Both the position numbers and the translations under genes were made by a program. Below, piece by piece: positions 27,230 through 35,106 of a stretch of 64,000 bases of DNA. Each line of letters starts with the position of its first letter. Positions within the stretch are counted from its first letter, which is position 1. The stretch comes from Streptomyces sp. NBC_00249 (GTDB lineage: Bacteria > Actinomycetota > Actinomycetes > Streptomycetales > Streptomycetaceae): positions 248,001-312,000 of the forward strand of contig NZ_JAPEMV010000009.1 in assembly GCF_026342355.1 (NCBI RefSeq), given 5' to 3'. The notes below the pieces were generated by a model. The model did not search any database, was not told where the DNA came from, and worked only from the letters and a program-made list of their open reading frames with translations.

Positions 27230-27615
27230 ACCCCCATTCTGCCGACCCCTGCCGGGCCCCTGCGCAGCCCTCCCGCCGCCCGGGCTCCCGCTGCGCGGCG
27301 CCGCTCCCCGCCCCGCCCTTCCTCCGTTCCCGCCTCAAGCGCCGGCGCGGCTGGCGACCGCTGGGCTGTGCCCGCACCCCAGGAGGGCCCTCCATGCACG
27401 CCGAGCGCGCCTCAAAACACGACGCTCCGCGCCCGCGCCTCAAACGCCGGCGAGGCTGAAACTGCCCTCCGGGCAATCCAGCCCCCATCTGCCCACCTAC
27501 GTCGGCCACATCCAGCCTCGCCGGCGTTTGAGGCGCGGGGTCTGGGGCGGAGCCCCAGGGGCTTTCAGCCCCGCCGGCGATTGAGGCGCCGGGTCGGGGG
27601 CCGGGCCGCCGGGGG
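27230..27615. repeat. Cluster of interspersed palindromic repeats
   Basis: No gene in 386 bp. It holds at least four related units: one degenerate at 27331-27352 (CCTCAAGCGCCGGCG), an inverted pair at 27434-27460 and 27511-27540 (CCTCAAACGCCGGCGAGGCT and its complement), and a third at 27567-27592 (CCGCCGGCGATTGAGGCG). CTGGGGCggaGCCCCAG lies at 27542-27558. They may act as terminators for the flanking genes. Confidence 0.65.
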
Positions 27616-28500
27616 CTAGCGGCGGCGGGCCCGGAGGGTGAGGTAGGCCGCGAGGGCTACCGCGGAGGTGCGGGCCAGGGTGGGCCACAGGGTGTGGAAG
27701 GTTTCGCCCAGCGCAGCGTCCGGCACGGACTCGCGCCGCGTCCACAGCCACACCATCGCCGCGGTGAACACCGCGCCCGGCACCCCGAAGAGCACCCACT
27801 TGCGTTCCCGCGGCCCGAGCACCCGGGAGGCGTACCCCAGCAGCCAGCCGGCACCCAGCACCATCCAGGATCCGGCGACGGCCCCCGCCACGAGGACGGC
27901 CGCGGCAAGCAGGAGCAGGAGGTTCGGGCGCGGCCGCGGCGCCGCATCGGGGGCGGCCGCGGCCGCCCCCGCCTTCTTCTCCCGGCGCGCCCGCAGGAAC
28001 CGCAGGATCCGGCTCCCGGCAGGGGCCGACGGCGCCGGATCCGCCTCCGGTTCCGGTTCCGCCGGTTCCTTGAAGAGGTCCGGGATCTCGATGCCGCCGG
28101 CGAAGCCCTCGACCTGCGGCCCCTTCCCCGATCCGCCGGGCCCGACCCGCCACCAGTCGGGCTCGGCCCCGCCGGAGGGGCCGAGTTCGTCGAGCCCGGC
28201 CAGGTGCGGCGGCACGTTCTCAGGGGTGCGCCGCTGCATCGGCACGGCCGCGACGGGCGCAGCCACCGGCGTGGCGGGGCCCCGCGTCTCGAGGACCTCC
28301 TCCGGGGTGCCGATCCGTTCCAGGATCTTGGCGACGGCCGCCGGGGTGTCCGGTTCGTACTTGGCGCGCCGACGGTCGATCTCGTCCCGCAACGCCGATA
28401 CCAGCCGCATCCGGTCACCCGACGGCAGCTGCCGTCGCTGCGCCAAGTCCCCGACCCGGCTCAGATATTCGTAGACCAGCTGGTCGCTCTCGATCCCCAC
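27616..28500 (-). CDS. Three-helix membrane protein with N-terminal regulatory-like domain
   Basis: 294 residues. Residues 1-80 are a helical domain (LVYEYLSRVGDLAQRRQLPSGDRMRLVSALRDEIDRRR ... ILERIGTPEEVLE) that resembles the HAAS region of small signalling membrane proteins. A Pro-rich linker follows, then hydrophobic stretches at about 195-225, 230-255 and 270-290. GTG start at 28498-28500 with GAGGAG seven bases upstream; the open frame beyond it is Arg-rich. Divergent from the helicase-associated gene. Function unknown. Confidence 0.65.
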   Translation of the reverse strand: MGIESDQLVYEYLSRVGDLAQRRQLPSGDRMRLVSALRDEIDRRRAKYEPDTPAAVAKILERIGTPEEVLETRGPATPVAAPVAAVPMQRRTPENVPPHLAGLDELGPSGGAEPDWWRVGPGGSGKGPQVEGFAGGIEIPDLFKEPAEPEPEADPAPSAPAGSRILRFLRARREKKAGAAAAAPDAAPRPRPNLLLLLAAAVLVAGAVAGSWMVLGAGWLLGYASRVLGPRERKWVLFGVPGAVFTAAMVWLWTRRESVPDAALGETFHTLWPTLARTSAVALAAYLTLRARRR

Positions 28501-28634
28501 GCCCCGGCTCCTCACGTACCGCCTGCCCCGAAGGTAGCGCGTGCACCCGTGGAGCGGCCGCCGACGCAGCGGATACCGTTGACCGGATGGGGACCGGCCG
28601 ACTGACCGGCCGACGTGACCAGGAGGCGACCACC

Positions 28635-31073
28635 GTGCCCGAGGCAAGCACCGGCAGCGCTACCGCTGCGGCGAACGCCCCGCGTTCCCTCGCCGAGGCG
28701 CTGCGCGCCCGCGACGACGTCGCACTGGCCGCCCTGCTGCACGCGCGCCCGGACCTGCTGAACCCGGTGCCCGGCGACGTCACGCAGCTCGCGACCCGTG
28801 CCGGAACCCGGGCTTCGGTGGTGCGCGCCCTGGACCGGCTGGACCGTTTCGCCCTGCAGACGGCCGAGGCCCTCGCGGTGGCCCCGGACCCGTGCCCGTA
28901 CGCGGTGCTGGAGTCGCTGCTCATCGGGGCCGGCGGGGAGGACGAGGACGCCCGCGCCGCCTTCCCCCGGGCGCTGGGCACCCTGCGCGACCAGGCCCTG
29001 GTGTGGGGCGACGACGAACGGCTGCGCCTGGTCCGTACCGCCCGGGAGCTGCTGGCCCCCTCCGCGCAGCGGCCGTCCCCGACGGGGCTCGGGCCTACCG
29101 TGGCGGAGGCGACCGCCGGGATGTCGCCGACCCGGGTCCAGGAGATCGTGGCGGCGGCGGGGCTGCCCGCGACGCACGACCCGGTGTCGGCGGTGGCGGC
29201 CCTGACGGGGCTGTTCACCGACGAGGTGCGGATGTCGGCGCTGCTGGACGAGGCCCCGGCCGAGGCCCACGGGGTGCTGGGCCGGCTGGTGTGGGGGCCG
29301 CCGTACGGGGAGGTGACCCCGAATCCGGCGCCGCCGGTGCGCTGGCTGCGCGACCGCGGGCTGCTGCTGCCGGCTTCGACGCGGACGGTCGTCCTGCCCC
29401 GCGAGGTGGCCCTGCACCTGCGTGGCGGGCTCGCGCACCGGCACACGGCCCCGCTGGCGCCGCCGGTCGGCGCGCACCGCGAGCACCGTCCACAGCTTGT
29501 GGACGCGAACGCCGCCGGGCAGGCGCTGGCCGCGCTGGCCACCGTCGAGGAACTGGTCAAGTCCTGGGAGCACACCGGTCCGGCCGTACTGCGGGCGGGC
29601 GGTCTCGCGGTGCGCGACCTGAAGCGGGTGGCGGCCGGCCTCGACGCCACCGAGCAGCAGGCGGCGTTCTGGATCGAGCTGGCCTACGCGGCCGGCCTGC
29701 TGGCCAGCGACGGCGAGGCCGACGAACGCTACGCCCCCACGCCCGCCTTCGACGACTGGTGCGAACTCCCGCCCCCCGAGCGGTGGTCGGTGCTGGCGGC
29801 GGCCTGGCTGCCCGCGACCCGTACGGCCGGGCTCGTCGGCGAGCAGGACGCCAAGGGCCGCACCCTGTCGGCGCTCGGCACCGATCTGGACCGCTCGGCC
29901 GCGCCCGAGGTGCGCCGCCGGGTCCTGGACCTGCTGGCCGAACTGCCCGAGGGCGCCTCCGCGGAGGCGGAAGCCGTCCTGGAGCGGCTCGCGTGGGAGC
30001 GCCCGGCGCGCGCCGCGGGCGATCTGCGGGCCCGCCTCGCGCACTGGACGCTGGCCGAGGCGGAGGTCCTCGGCGTCACCGGCCGGGGCGCGCTCAGTGC
30101 CTTCGGCCGGGCCCTGCTGGAGCACCGCGACCCGGCGCCGCTGCTGGCCCCGCTGCTGCCGGAGCCGGTGGACCACGTCCTGCTCCAGGCCGACCTGACG
30201 GCGGTGGCGCCCGGCCCGCTGCGCCGGCCGCTCGGCGACGTCCTGGCGGTGCTCGCGGACGTGGAGTCCAAGGGCGGGGCAACGGTGTACCGCTTCACCC
30301 CGGGCTCCGTACGGCGCGCCCTGGACTCCGGGCACACCGCCTCCGACCTGCACGCCTTCCTCGCCGAGCACAGCCGTACGCCGGTTCCGCAGCCGCTCGC
30401 GTACCTGATCGACGACGTGGCCCGGCGGCACGGGCACCTGCGGGTCGGGGCGGCCTCCTCGTACGTGCGCTGCGACGACGACGCGATGCTGGGCGAGATC
30501 CTCGCCGACAAGCGCTCCGCCGGGCTGGGGCTGCGCCGCCTCGCACCGACGGTCCTCGCGGCGCAGGCCGAACCGGGGGCGCTGCTGGACGGGTTGCGGG
30601 CGATGGGCTACGCCCCGGCCGCGGAGTCCCGTACCGGCGACGTGCTGGTGGCGCGGGCCGACGCGCACCGCACCCCGGCGCGTTCGGCGCCGGTGCCGGT
30701 CCCGGACGGGCCGCCGGTGCCGGACGCGACGCTGCTGGGTGCGGCGGTACGGGCGATCCGTGCGGGCGACCTGGCGGCGACGGCGGTCCGCAAGGAGCCC
30801 GCGTCGGGGGGCTCCGGTGTCCCGGCGCCGGGCGAACTGCCGCGCACCAGCGCGGCGGACACCCTGGCCACGGTGCAGGCGGCCGCGCTGACGGGCTCGG
30901 CGGTGTGGATCGGGTACGTGAACGCCGACGGGGCGGCGAGCCAGCGGGTCATCGCCCCGGTGCGGGTGGAGGGCGGCTTCGTCACCGGGTACGACCACAC
31001 GGCGGACGAGGTGCGCACGTACGCCCTGCACCGGATCACGGGGGTCGCGGAGCTGGCGGAGGACCAGGTCTGA
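28635..31073 (+). CDS. Helicase-associated (XPB C-terminal-like) protein with WYL-type end
   Basis: About 812 residues. It matches the actinobacterial proteins annotated helicase C-terminal/XPB-Ssl2-like. There is a winged-helix-rich N-terminus (RSLAEALRARDDVALAALL ... VVRALDRLDRFALQTAEALA) and a middle region (LLPEPVDHVLLQADLTAVAPGPL, VYRFTPGSVRRALDSGHT) typical of helicase_C_3, but no Walker A or DEAD box. The last ~60 residues (AALTGSAVWIGYVNADGAASQRVIAPVRVEGGFVTGYDHTADEVRTYALHRI) look like a WYL ligand domain. GTG 28635 is preferred (AGGAGG eight bases upstream) over ATG 28587. The true XPB motor is 1.8 kb downstream on the same strand. Confidence 0.75.
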   Translation: MPEASTGSATAAANAPRSLAEALRARDDVALAALLHARPDLLNPVPGDVTQLATRAGTRASVVRALDRLDRFALQTAEALAVAPDPCPYAVLESLLIGAGGEDEDARAAFPRALGTLRDQALVWGDDERLRLVRTARELLAPSAQRPSPTGLGPTVAEATAGMSPTRVQEIVAAAGLPATHDPVSAVAALTGLFTDEVRMSALLDEAPAEAHGVLGRLVWGPPYGEVTPNPAPPVRWLRDRGLLLPASTRTVVLPREVALHLRGGLAHRHTAPLAPPVGAHREHRPQLVDANAAGQALAALATVEELVKSWEHTGPAVLRAGGLAVRDLKRVAAGLDATEQQAAFWIELAYAAGLLASDGEADERYAPTPAFDDWCELPPPERWSVLAAAWLPATRTAGLVGEQDAKGRTLSALGTDLDRSAAPEVRRRVLDLLAELPEGASAEAEAVLERLAWERPARAAGDLRARLAHWTLAEAEVLGVTGRGALSAFGRALLEHRDPAPLLAPLLPEPVDHVLLQADLTAVAPGPLRRPLGDVLAVLADVESKGGATVYRFTPGSVRRALDSGHTASDLHAFLAEHSRTPVPQPLAYLIDDVARRHGHLRVGAASSYVRCDDDAMLGEILADKRSAGLGLRRLAPTVLAAQAEPGALLDGLRAMGYAPAAESRTGDVLVARADAHRTPARSAPVPVPDGPPVPDATLLGAAVRAIRAGDLAATAVRKEPASGGSGVPAPGELPRTSAADTLATVQAAALTGSAVWIGYVNADGAASQRVIAPVRVEGGFVTGYDHTADEVRTYALHRITGVAELAEDQV

Positions 31074-31083
31074 GGGGGCGGGC

Positions 31084-31145
31084 GGACCGACCCGGCCTCG
31101 CCGGCGTTGGGGCGCGGGGCCGGGGCAGAGCCCCGGCAACGGCGC
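31084..31145. repeat. Interspersed palindromic repeat, partial copy
   Basis: Contains CTCGCCGGCGTTGGGGCGCG and the hairpin CCGGGGCAGAGCCCCGG (31119-31135), a degenerate copy of the GTTTGAGGCG unit. It probably ends transcription of the preceding gene. Confidence 0.5.
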
Positions 31146-31203
31146 CGCACCGGCCCCGGAAAACGGCTCGCGGACCGGCCCCGCCGCCCCGCACCCTTGG
31201 CAC

Positions 31204-31794
31204 ATGCAAGACGTAGCCAACCGCCGGATCCGCGCCGCGCACACGGACACCACCCTCACCGTCTACCAGGCCTACGCCCCCCGCCTCGGGGAGCCGGCGG
31301 CGCGCGACGGCCGCTTCCCGCCCGACTGGAAGCGGGAGCGGATGACCTGGATCAAGCCGTCGTTCCTGTGGATGATGTACCGCTGCGGCTGGGCCACGAA
31401 GGCCGACCAGGAGACCGTCCTGGCCGTCGAGGTCACCCGCGCGGGCTTCGACCGGGCCCTGGCCGGGGCCTGCCTGTCGCACTACGTGCCCGGCGTGCAC
31501 GCCGACCGGGCGGCCTGGCAGGAGTCGGTGCGCACGACCTCGGCCCGGGTCCAGTGGGACCCCGAGCGGGACCTGCACCTGAACCCGCTGCCGTACCGCT
31601 CGCTCCAGCTGGGCCTGTCGGGCCCCCTGTCGCGGGCCTACGCCGACGAGTGGACGGTCTCCATCCGCGACGTGACCCCGCTGGCCCGGGAGATCCACGC
31701 CCTGGTCCGGGCCGGGGAGGGCGACGCCGCCCGCGCCCTCCTCCCGGCCGAGACCCCGTACCCGACGGGCCCGCTGCCGCACCTGGGGGCGTAG
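31204..31794 (+). CDS. DUF4291 protein
   Basis: 196 residues. It starts MQDVANRRIRAAHTDTTLTVYQAY and carries the family-defining RERMTWIKPSFLWMMYRCGWATK and RVQWDPERDLHLNPLPYRSLQLGL. DUF4291 proteins are soluble and of unknown function; some authors place them near ADP-ribosyl-type folds, which I cannot confirm here. ATG at 31204. It stands between repeat copies and a decayed gene. Confidence 0.8.
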   Translation: MQDVANRRIRAAHTDTTLTVYQAYAPRLGEPAARDGRFPPDWKRERMTWIKPSFLWMMYRCGWATKADQETVLAVEVTRAGFDRALAGACLSHYVPGVHADRAAWQESVRTTSARVQWDPERDLHLNPLPYRSLQLGLSGPLSRAYADEWTVSIRDVTPLAREIHALVRAGEGDAARALLPAETPYPTGPLPHLGA

Positions 31795-32251
31795 CCGCCC
31801 GGGGTCAGGCGCCGGTTCAGGTACCGGTTCAGGCGCCGCAGAACGAGGACACGGTCCGCAGGTGGCCGCCGCGGTTCTCGTCGTCGGTGCCCAGGAGGGC
31901 GTCGGTGGGGTACGGCGTCCGGTAGGCCCGGCGCGTCACGGCGCCGAAGAGGGGCTGGCCCCACGCGGCGAAGATCACGGGGGGCCGCGTAGAGCGTGGC
32001 GGGGCGGTCCGGGCCGGCGCCCCGGTCCGCCCACAGCGCGGCGAGCCGCCCGTTCTGGGCAGCACGCCCCTGCCGTGAGCCGGTACTGGGGGAGTTTCAC
32101 GGGGCGCTCGCCTTCTGTCCGACAGACGCGAGGTCACGCGCCGGGCGCCACGTCATTGATCATGGTGGCGGCGGCCCAGGGGCGATTGCTCCGTCCGGCG
32201 GAGCGCGAAGCCGCACCCGCCGGGCGCACGCCCGCGCTCACACCCCCCGGC
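31795..32251. other. DUF4291-GNAT intergenic region
   Basis: A 457-bp gap. Apart from the broken gene at 31829-32100 it holds a direct repeat just after the DUF4291 stop (GCGCCGGTTCAGGTACC...GGTTCAGGCGCCG, 31810-31838) and a non-coding 32101-32251. No intact gene was accepted. Confidence 0.4.
31829..32100 (-). pseudogene. Probable frameshifted small gene
   Basis: Three consecutive protein-like pieces lie in two shifted frames. A GTG at 32098-32100 reads KLPQYRLTAG. A second frame reads AAQNGRLAALWADRGAGPDRPATLYAA. After the six-G run at 31979-31984 the frame shifts to VIFAAWGQPLFGAVTRRAYRTPYP and ends SSFCGA. Each piece has high third-position GC and a normal residue mix, while the only single open frame through the region is Arg/Pro-rich. 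I do not recognise the family. It could be a real pseudogene or a sequencing error at the G run. Confidence 0.4.
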
Positions 32252-32719
32252 TCACCTGGGCGCGTAGTCGATCCGTCCGGCGTCGAAGGGCCACACCTCG
32301 GCGAACCAGCGCGTGACGGCCGCGTGCACCTCGGTGTCGAGGTGCGCCCGGTCCTGCCGGACCCAGGAGCTGACGTGGACCCGCCCGGCGTCCTCCTTGG
32401 ACGGGTAGACGTAGAGGCAGCCGATGACCTCGCCCTCCCCCTCCACCACGCTGTACGTGAACCCGCGCCGCTCGGCGAAGTCCCGTGCGTGCCCTTCCAG
32501 GTCGGCGAGGTTCGCCTCGGCGGACATCCCCTCCAGCGGCGGCCACGACCGCCCCACGAAGCCGGGCGTGGCCCGGACGTGCGCGATGCTCCCGCTCCAG
32601 GCCGCCAGGTCGGCTTCGTTGTGCCGGCCCTCCAGGGGCTCCAGCCTGAAACCGTCCCCCGCCAGGGCCGTGGGCACCTCGAAGTCGTCCGGTACGAAAT
32701 CCCGCTGATCTTCAGTCAT
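32252..32719 (-). CDS. GNAT-type N-acetyltransferase
   Basis: 155 residues. The N-terminal beta strands (FRLEPLEGRHNEADLAAWSGSIAHVRATPGF) are followed by FTYSVVEGEGEVIGCLYVYPSKEDAGRVHVSSWVR, the central sheet of acetyl-CoA acetyltransferases, and a C-terminal helix HAAVTRWFAEVWP. The Q/RxxGxG/A pyrophosphate loop is degenerate (RQDRAHLDTE), so activity is not certain. ATG at 32717-32719. Convergent with nothing, divergent from the XPB gene. Confidence 0.65.
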   Translation of the reverse strand: MTEDQRDFVPDDFEVPTALAGDGFRLEPLEGRHNEADLAAWSGSIAHVRATPGFVGRSWPPLEGMSAEANLADLEGHARDFAERRGFTYSVVEGEGEVIGCLYVYPSKEDAGRVHVSSWVRQDRAHLDTEVHAAVTRWFAEVWPFDAGRIDYAPR

Positions 32720-32894
32720 GCCTGGACGGTAGCGGCCGCGCGCCCGGACCTCAGCAGCTTTTCCACCGACCCCCCGGCACACGCTCCGGACGCCCCGGGA
32801 CGCCGAGCCCACCCCACCGGCCCGCCCATAGGGCAGACTGGAGGTTTGGCCGTCCGTGCCCGGGCGGCCGTCTCACCGCCGGAAAGGGACCTGC

Positions 32895-34538
32895 GTGAAC
32901 GGGCCTCTCATCGTCCAGAGCGACAAAACCCTCCTCCTCGAAGTCGACCACGAGCTCGCCGGGGCCGCCCGCCGCGCCATCGCCCCCTTCGCGGAGCTGG
33001 AGCGGGCTCCCGAGCACATCCACACCTACCGGATCACCCCGCTCGGCCTGTGGAACGCCCGGGCCGCCGGGCACGACGCCGAGCAGGTCGTCGACGCCCT
33101 CGTCGAGTTCTCCCGGTACCCCGTCCCGCACGCCCTGCTCGTCGACGTCGCCGAGACCATGGCCCGCTACGGCCGCCTCACCCTCTCCAAGCACCCCGTC
33201 CACGGACTGGTGCTGACCAGCACCGACCGGCCGGTGCTGGAGGAGATCCTGCGCTCCAAGAAGGTCGCGCCCCTCGTCGGCGCCCGGCTCGACGCCGACA
33301 CCGTCGCCGTGCACCCCTCCGAGCGCGGGCAGATCAAGCAGACCCTGCTGAAGCTGGGCTGGCCGGCCGAGGACCTCGCCGGGTACGTCGACGGCGAGGC
33401 CCACCCGATCGACCTGGTCGAGGACGGCTGGGCGCTGCGCCCCTACCAGCAGCAGGCCGTCGAGGGCTTCTGGCACGGCGGCTCCGGCGTCGTCGTCCTG
33501 CCCTGCGGCGCGGGCAAGACCCTGGTCGGCGCGGGAGCCATGGCGAAGGCCCGGGCGACGACGCTGATCCTGGTCACCAACACCGTCTCGGCCCGCCAGT
33601 GGAAGCACGAGCTGATCAAGCGGACCTCGCTGACGGAGGAGGAGATCGGCGAGTACTCCGGCACCCGCAAGGAGATCCGGCCCGTCACGATCGCCACCTA
33701 CCAGGTCCTGACGACCAAGCGGAAGGGCATCTACCCGCACCTGGAGCTGTTCGACTCCCGGGACTGGGGTCTGATCCTCTACGACGAGGTGCACCTGCTG
33801 CCCGCGCCGGTCTTCAAGTTCACCGCCGACCTCCAGGCCCGCCGGCGCCTCGGCCTGACCGCGACCCTGGTCCGCGAGGACGGCCGCGAGTCCGACGTCT
33901 TCTCCCTCATCGGGCCGAAGCGGTTCGACGCACCGTGGAAGGAGATCGAGGCGCAGGGCTACATCGCGCCCGCCGACTGCGTCGAGGTCCGCGTCAACCT
34001 CACCGAGTCGGAGCGGCTCGCCTACGCGACCGCCGAGACCGAGGAGAAGTACCGCTTCTGCGCAACGACCGCGACGAAGCGGAAGGTCACGGAGGCGCTG
34101 GTGCGCAAGCACCAGGGCGAGCAGACCCTCGTCATCGGCCAGTACATCGACCAGCTCGACGAGCTCGGCGAACACCTGGACGCGCCCGTCATCAAGGGCG
34201 AGACCTCCAACGCGCAGCGCGAGAAGCTCTTCAACGCCTTCCGCGAGGGCGAGATCAGCGTGCTGGTCGTCTCGAAGGTCGCGAACTTCTCCATCGACCT
34301 CCCGGAGGCGACGGTCGCCATCCAGGTGTCCGGCACCTTCGGCTCCCGCCAGGAGGAGGCCCAGCGCCTGGGCCGTGTCCTGCGCCCGAAGGCGGACGGC
34401 CACGAGGCCCGCTTCTACTCGGTGGTGGCGCGCGACACCATCGACCAGGACTTCGCCGCCCACCGCCAGCGCTTCCTGGCCGAGCAGGGCTACGCGTACC
34501 GGATCATGGACGCCGACGAACTCCTGACGAGCGACTGA
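32895..34538 (+). CDS. XPB-type DNA repair helicase
   Basis: 547-residue SF2 helicase. The N-terminal DRD-like domain contains EHIHTYRITPLGLWNARAAGHDA. Motif I is PCGAGKT, motif Ia ILVTNTVSARQWKHEL, motif II DEVH, motif III GLTATLVREDG, and motif VI EEAQRLGRVLRPK. It is a 3'-5' unwinding enzyme like archaeal/bacterial XPB, where it works with a nuclease such as Bax1; no such gene is nearby. GTG 32895 with GAAAGGGA five bases before it. The motor-less relative at 28635 lies upstream. Confidence 0.9.
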   Translation: MNGPLIVQSDKTLLLEVDHELAGAARRAIAPFAELERAPEHIHTYRITPLGLWNARAAGHDAEQVVDALVEFSRYPVPHALLVDVAETMARYGRLTLSKHPVHGLVLTSTDRPVLEEILRSKKVAPLVGARLDADTVAVHPSERGQIKQTLLKLGWPAEDLAGYVDGEAHPIDLVEDGWALRPYQQQAVEGFWHGGSGVVVLPCGAGKTLVGAGAMAKARATTLILVTNTVSARQWKHELIKRTSLTEEEIGEYSGTRKEIRPVTIATYQVLTTKRKGIYPHLELFDSRDWGLILYDEVHLLPAPVFKFTADLQARRRLGLTATLVREDGRESDVFSLIGPKRFDAPWKEIEAQGYIAPADCVEVRVNLTESERLAYATAETEEKYRFCATTATKRKVTEALVRKHQGEQTLVIGQYIDQLDELGEHLDAPVIKGETSNAQREKLFNAFREGEISVLVVSKVANFSIDLPEATVAIQVSGTFGSRQEEAQRLGRVLRPKADGHEARFYSVVARDTIDQDFAAHRQRFLAEQGYAYRIMDADELLTSD

Positions 34539-34570
34539 CGCGGACGTCCTCCCCGGGGACCGCCCTCGGG

Positions 34571-34607
34571 GAGGCGGCCGCGGCCGGACCCGCCGGCCGG
34601 CCGCCTC
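34571..34607. terminator. Terminator between XPB and a small minus-strand gene
   Basis: GAGGCGGCCG (34571-34580) pairs with CGGCCGCCTC (34598-34607), extended inside by GGCCGG pairs. It touches the stop of the small gene, so both convergent transcripts can use it. Confidence 0.6.
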
Positions 34608-34791
34608 AGCGGCGTATGACGCCCGCGTCCTCGGCGTACTCACCCAGGACGACGACGCTCACGGCGGTCGCCGCGAACACCTTCGCGGCGCGCACGACGT
34701 CGCCGAAACGGTGGCGGGAACGGGTGTCGGAGGTGGCGGTGGCGCCGCGAGGGCGGCCGCCCTGGATCGGGGTGAAGGTTGCGGTGCTCAT
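34606..34791 (-). CDS. Small hypothetical protein (61 aa)
   Basis: MSTATFTPIQGGRPRGATATSD, then RHRFGDVVRAAKVFAATAVSVVVLGEYAEDAGVIRR. One amphipathic or weak membrane helix is near the C-terminus. Third positions are G/C, and the ATG at 34789-34791 follows a plausible leader. I recall small proteins of this kind in Streptomyces but no function. Confidence 0.5.
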   Translation of the reverse strand: MSTATFTPIQGGRPRGATATSDTRSRHRFGDVVRAAKVFAATAVSVVVLGEYAEDAGVIRR

Positions 34792-35106
34792 GCATCCATG
34801 GTGCGCCCACACCCCCCTCCCCCACATCGGCCTGCGGACGGAACCCCAAGGGCCCCCGCGTCCTCCTCACGTCCCATGCCACCCCCTAAGGGCCTGCCGC
34901 AGGTCTGACACTCCCGGGTACGACACCCGTACGGAGGTCCCACCCCCACGGACTCGGAAACCGACTAATCCGTTCGCGCGGCCGCCTCCCGCTGACTACA
35001 ATCTCCGCTCTTGCCGCCTCCCGCCGCCGTACCGGGGAGAGCCGCCCACCGGCCGGAAACCGGCGGGCATCCGACCCGCACCGAGCAGCAGCCTGGAGGC
35101 AGTCCC
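34792..35106. promoter_or_regulatory. helD promoter and leader
   Basis: No gene in 315 bp. TACAAT at 34997-35002 is a good -10 box and would give a leader of about 100 nt containing the hairpin GGCCGG-AAA-CCGGC (35051-35064) before GGAGG at 35095-35099. I looked for a rifamycin-associated element (inverted GGGGCTT/AAGCCCC) upstream and did not find one. Confidence 0.45.

Noticed and set aside
28415..31259. Long minus-strand frames opposite the helicase-associated gene
   Set aside because: Ser/Arg- or Gly/Val-rich composition, no ribosome site, and fully covered by the better plus-strand gene.
32751..34643. 630-codon open frame on the minus strand opposite the XPB gene
   Set aside because: It mirrors the helicase gene; composition (Gly/Leu/Val/Asp-rich, no motifs) is the usual antisense shadow of a high-GC gene.
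34792..35106. Rifamycin-associated element upstream of helD
   Set aside because: No inverted GGGGCTT/AAGCCCC-type motif could be found in this gap.
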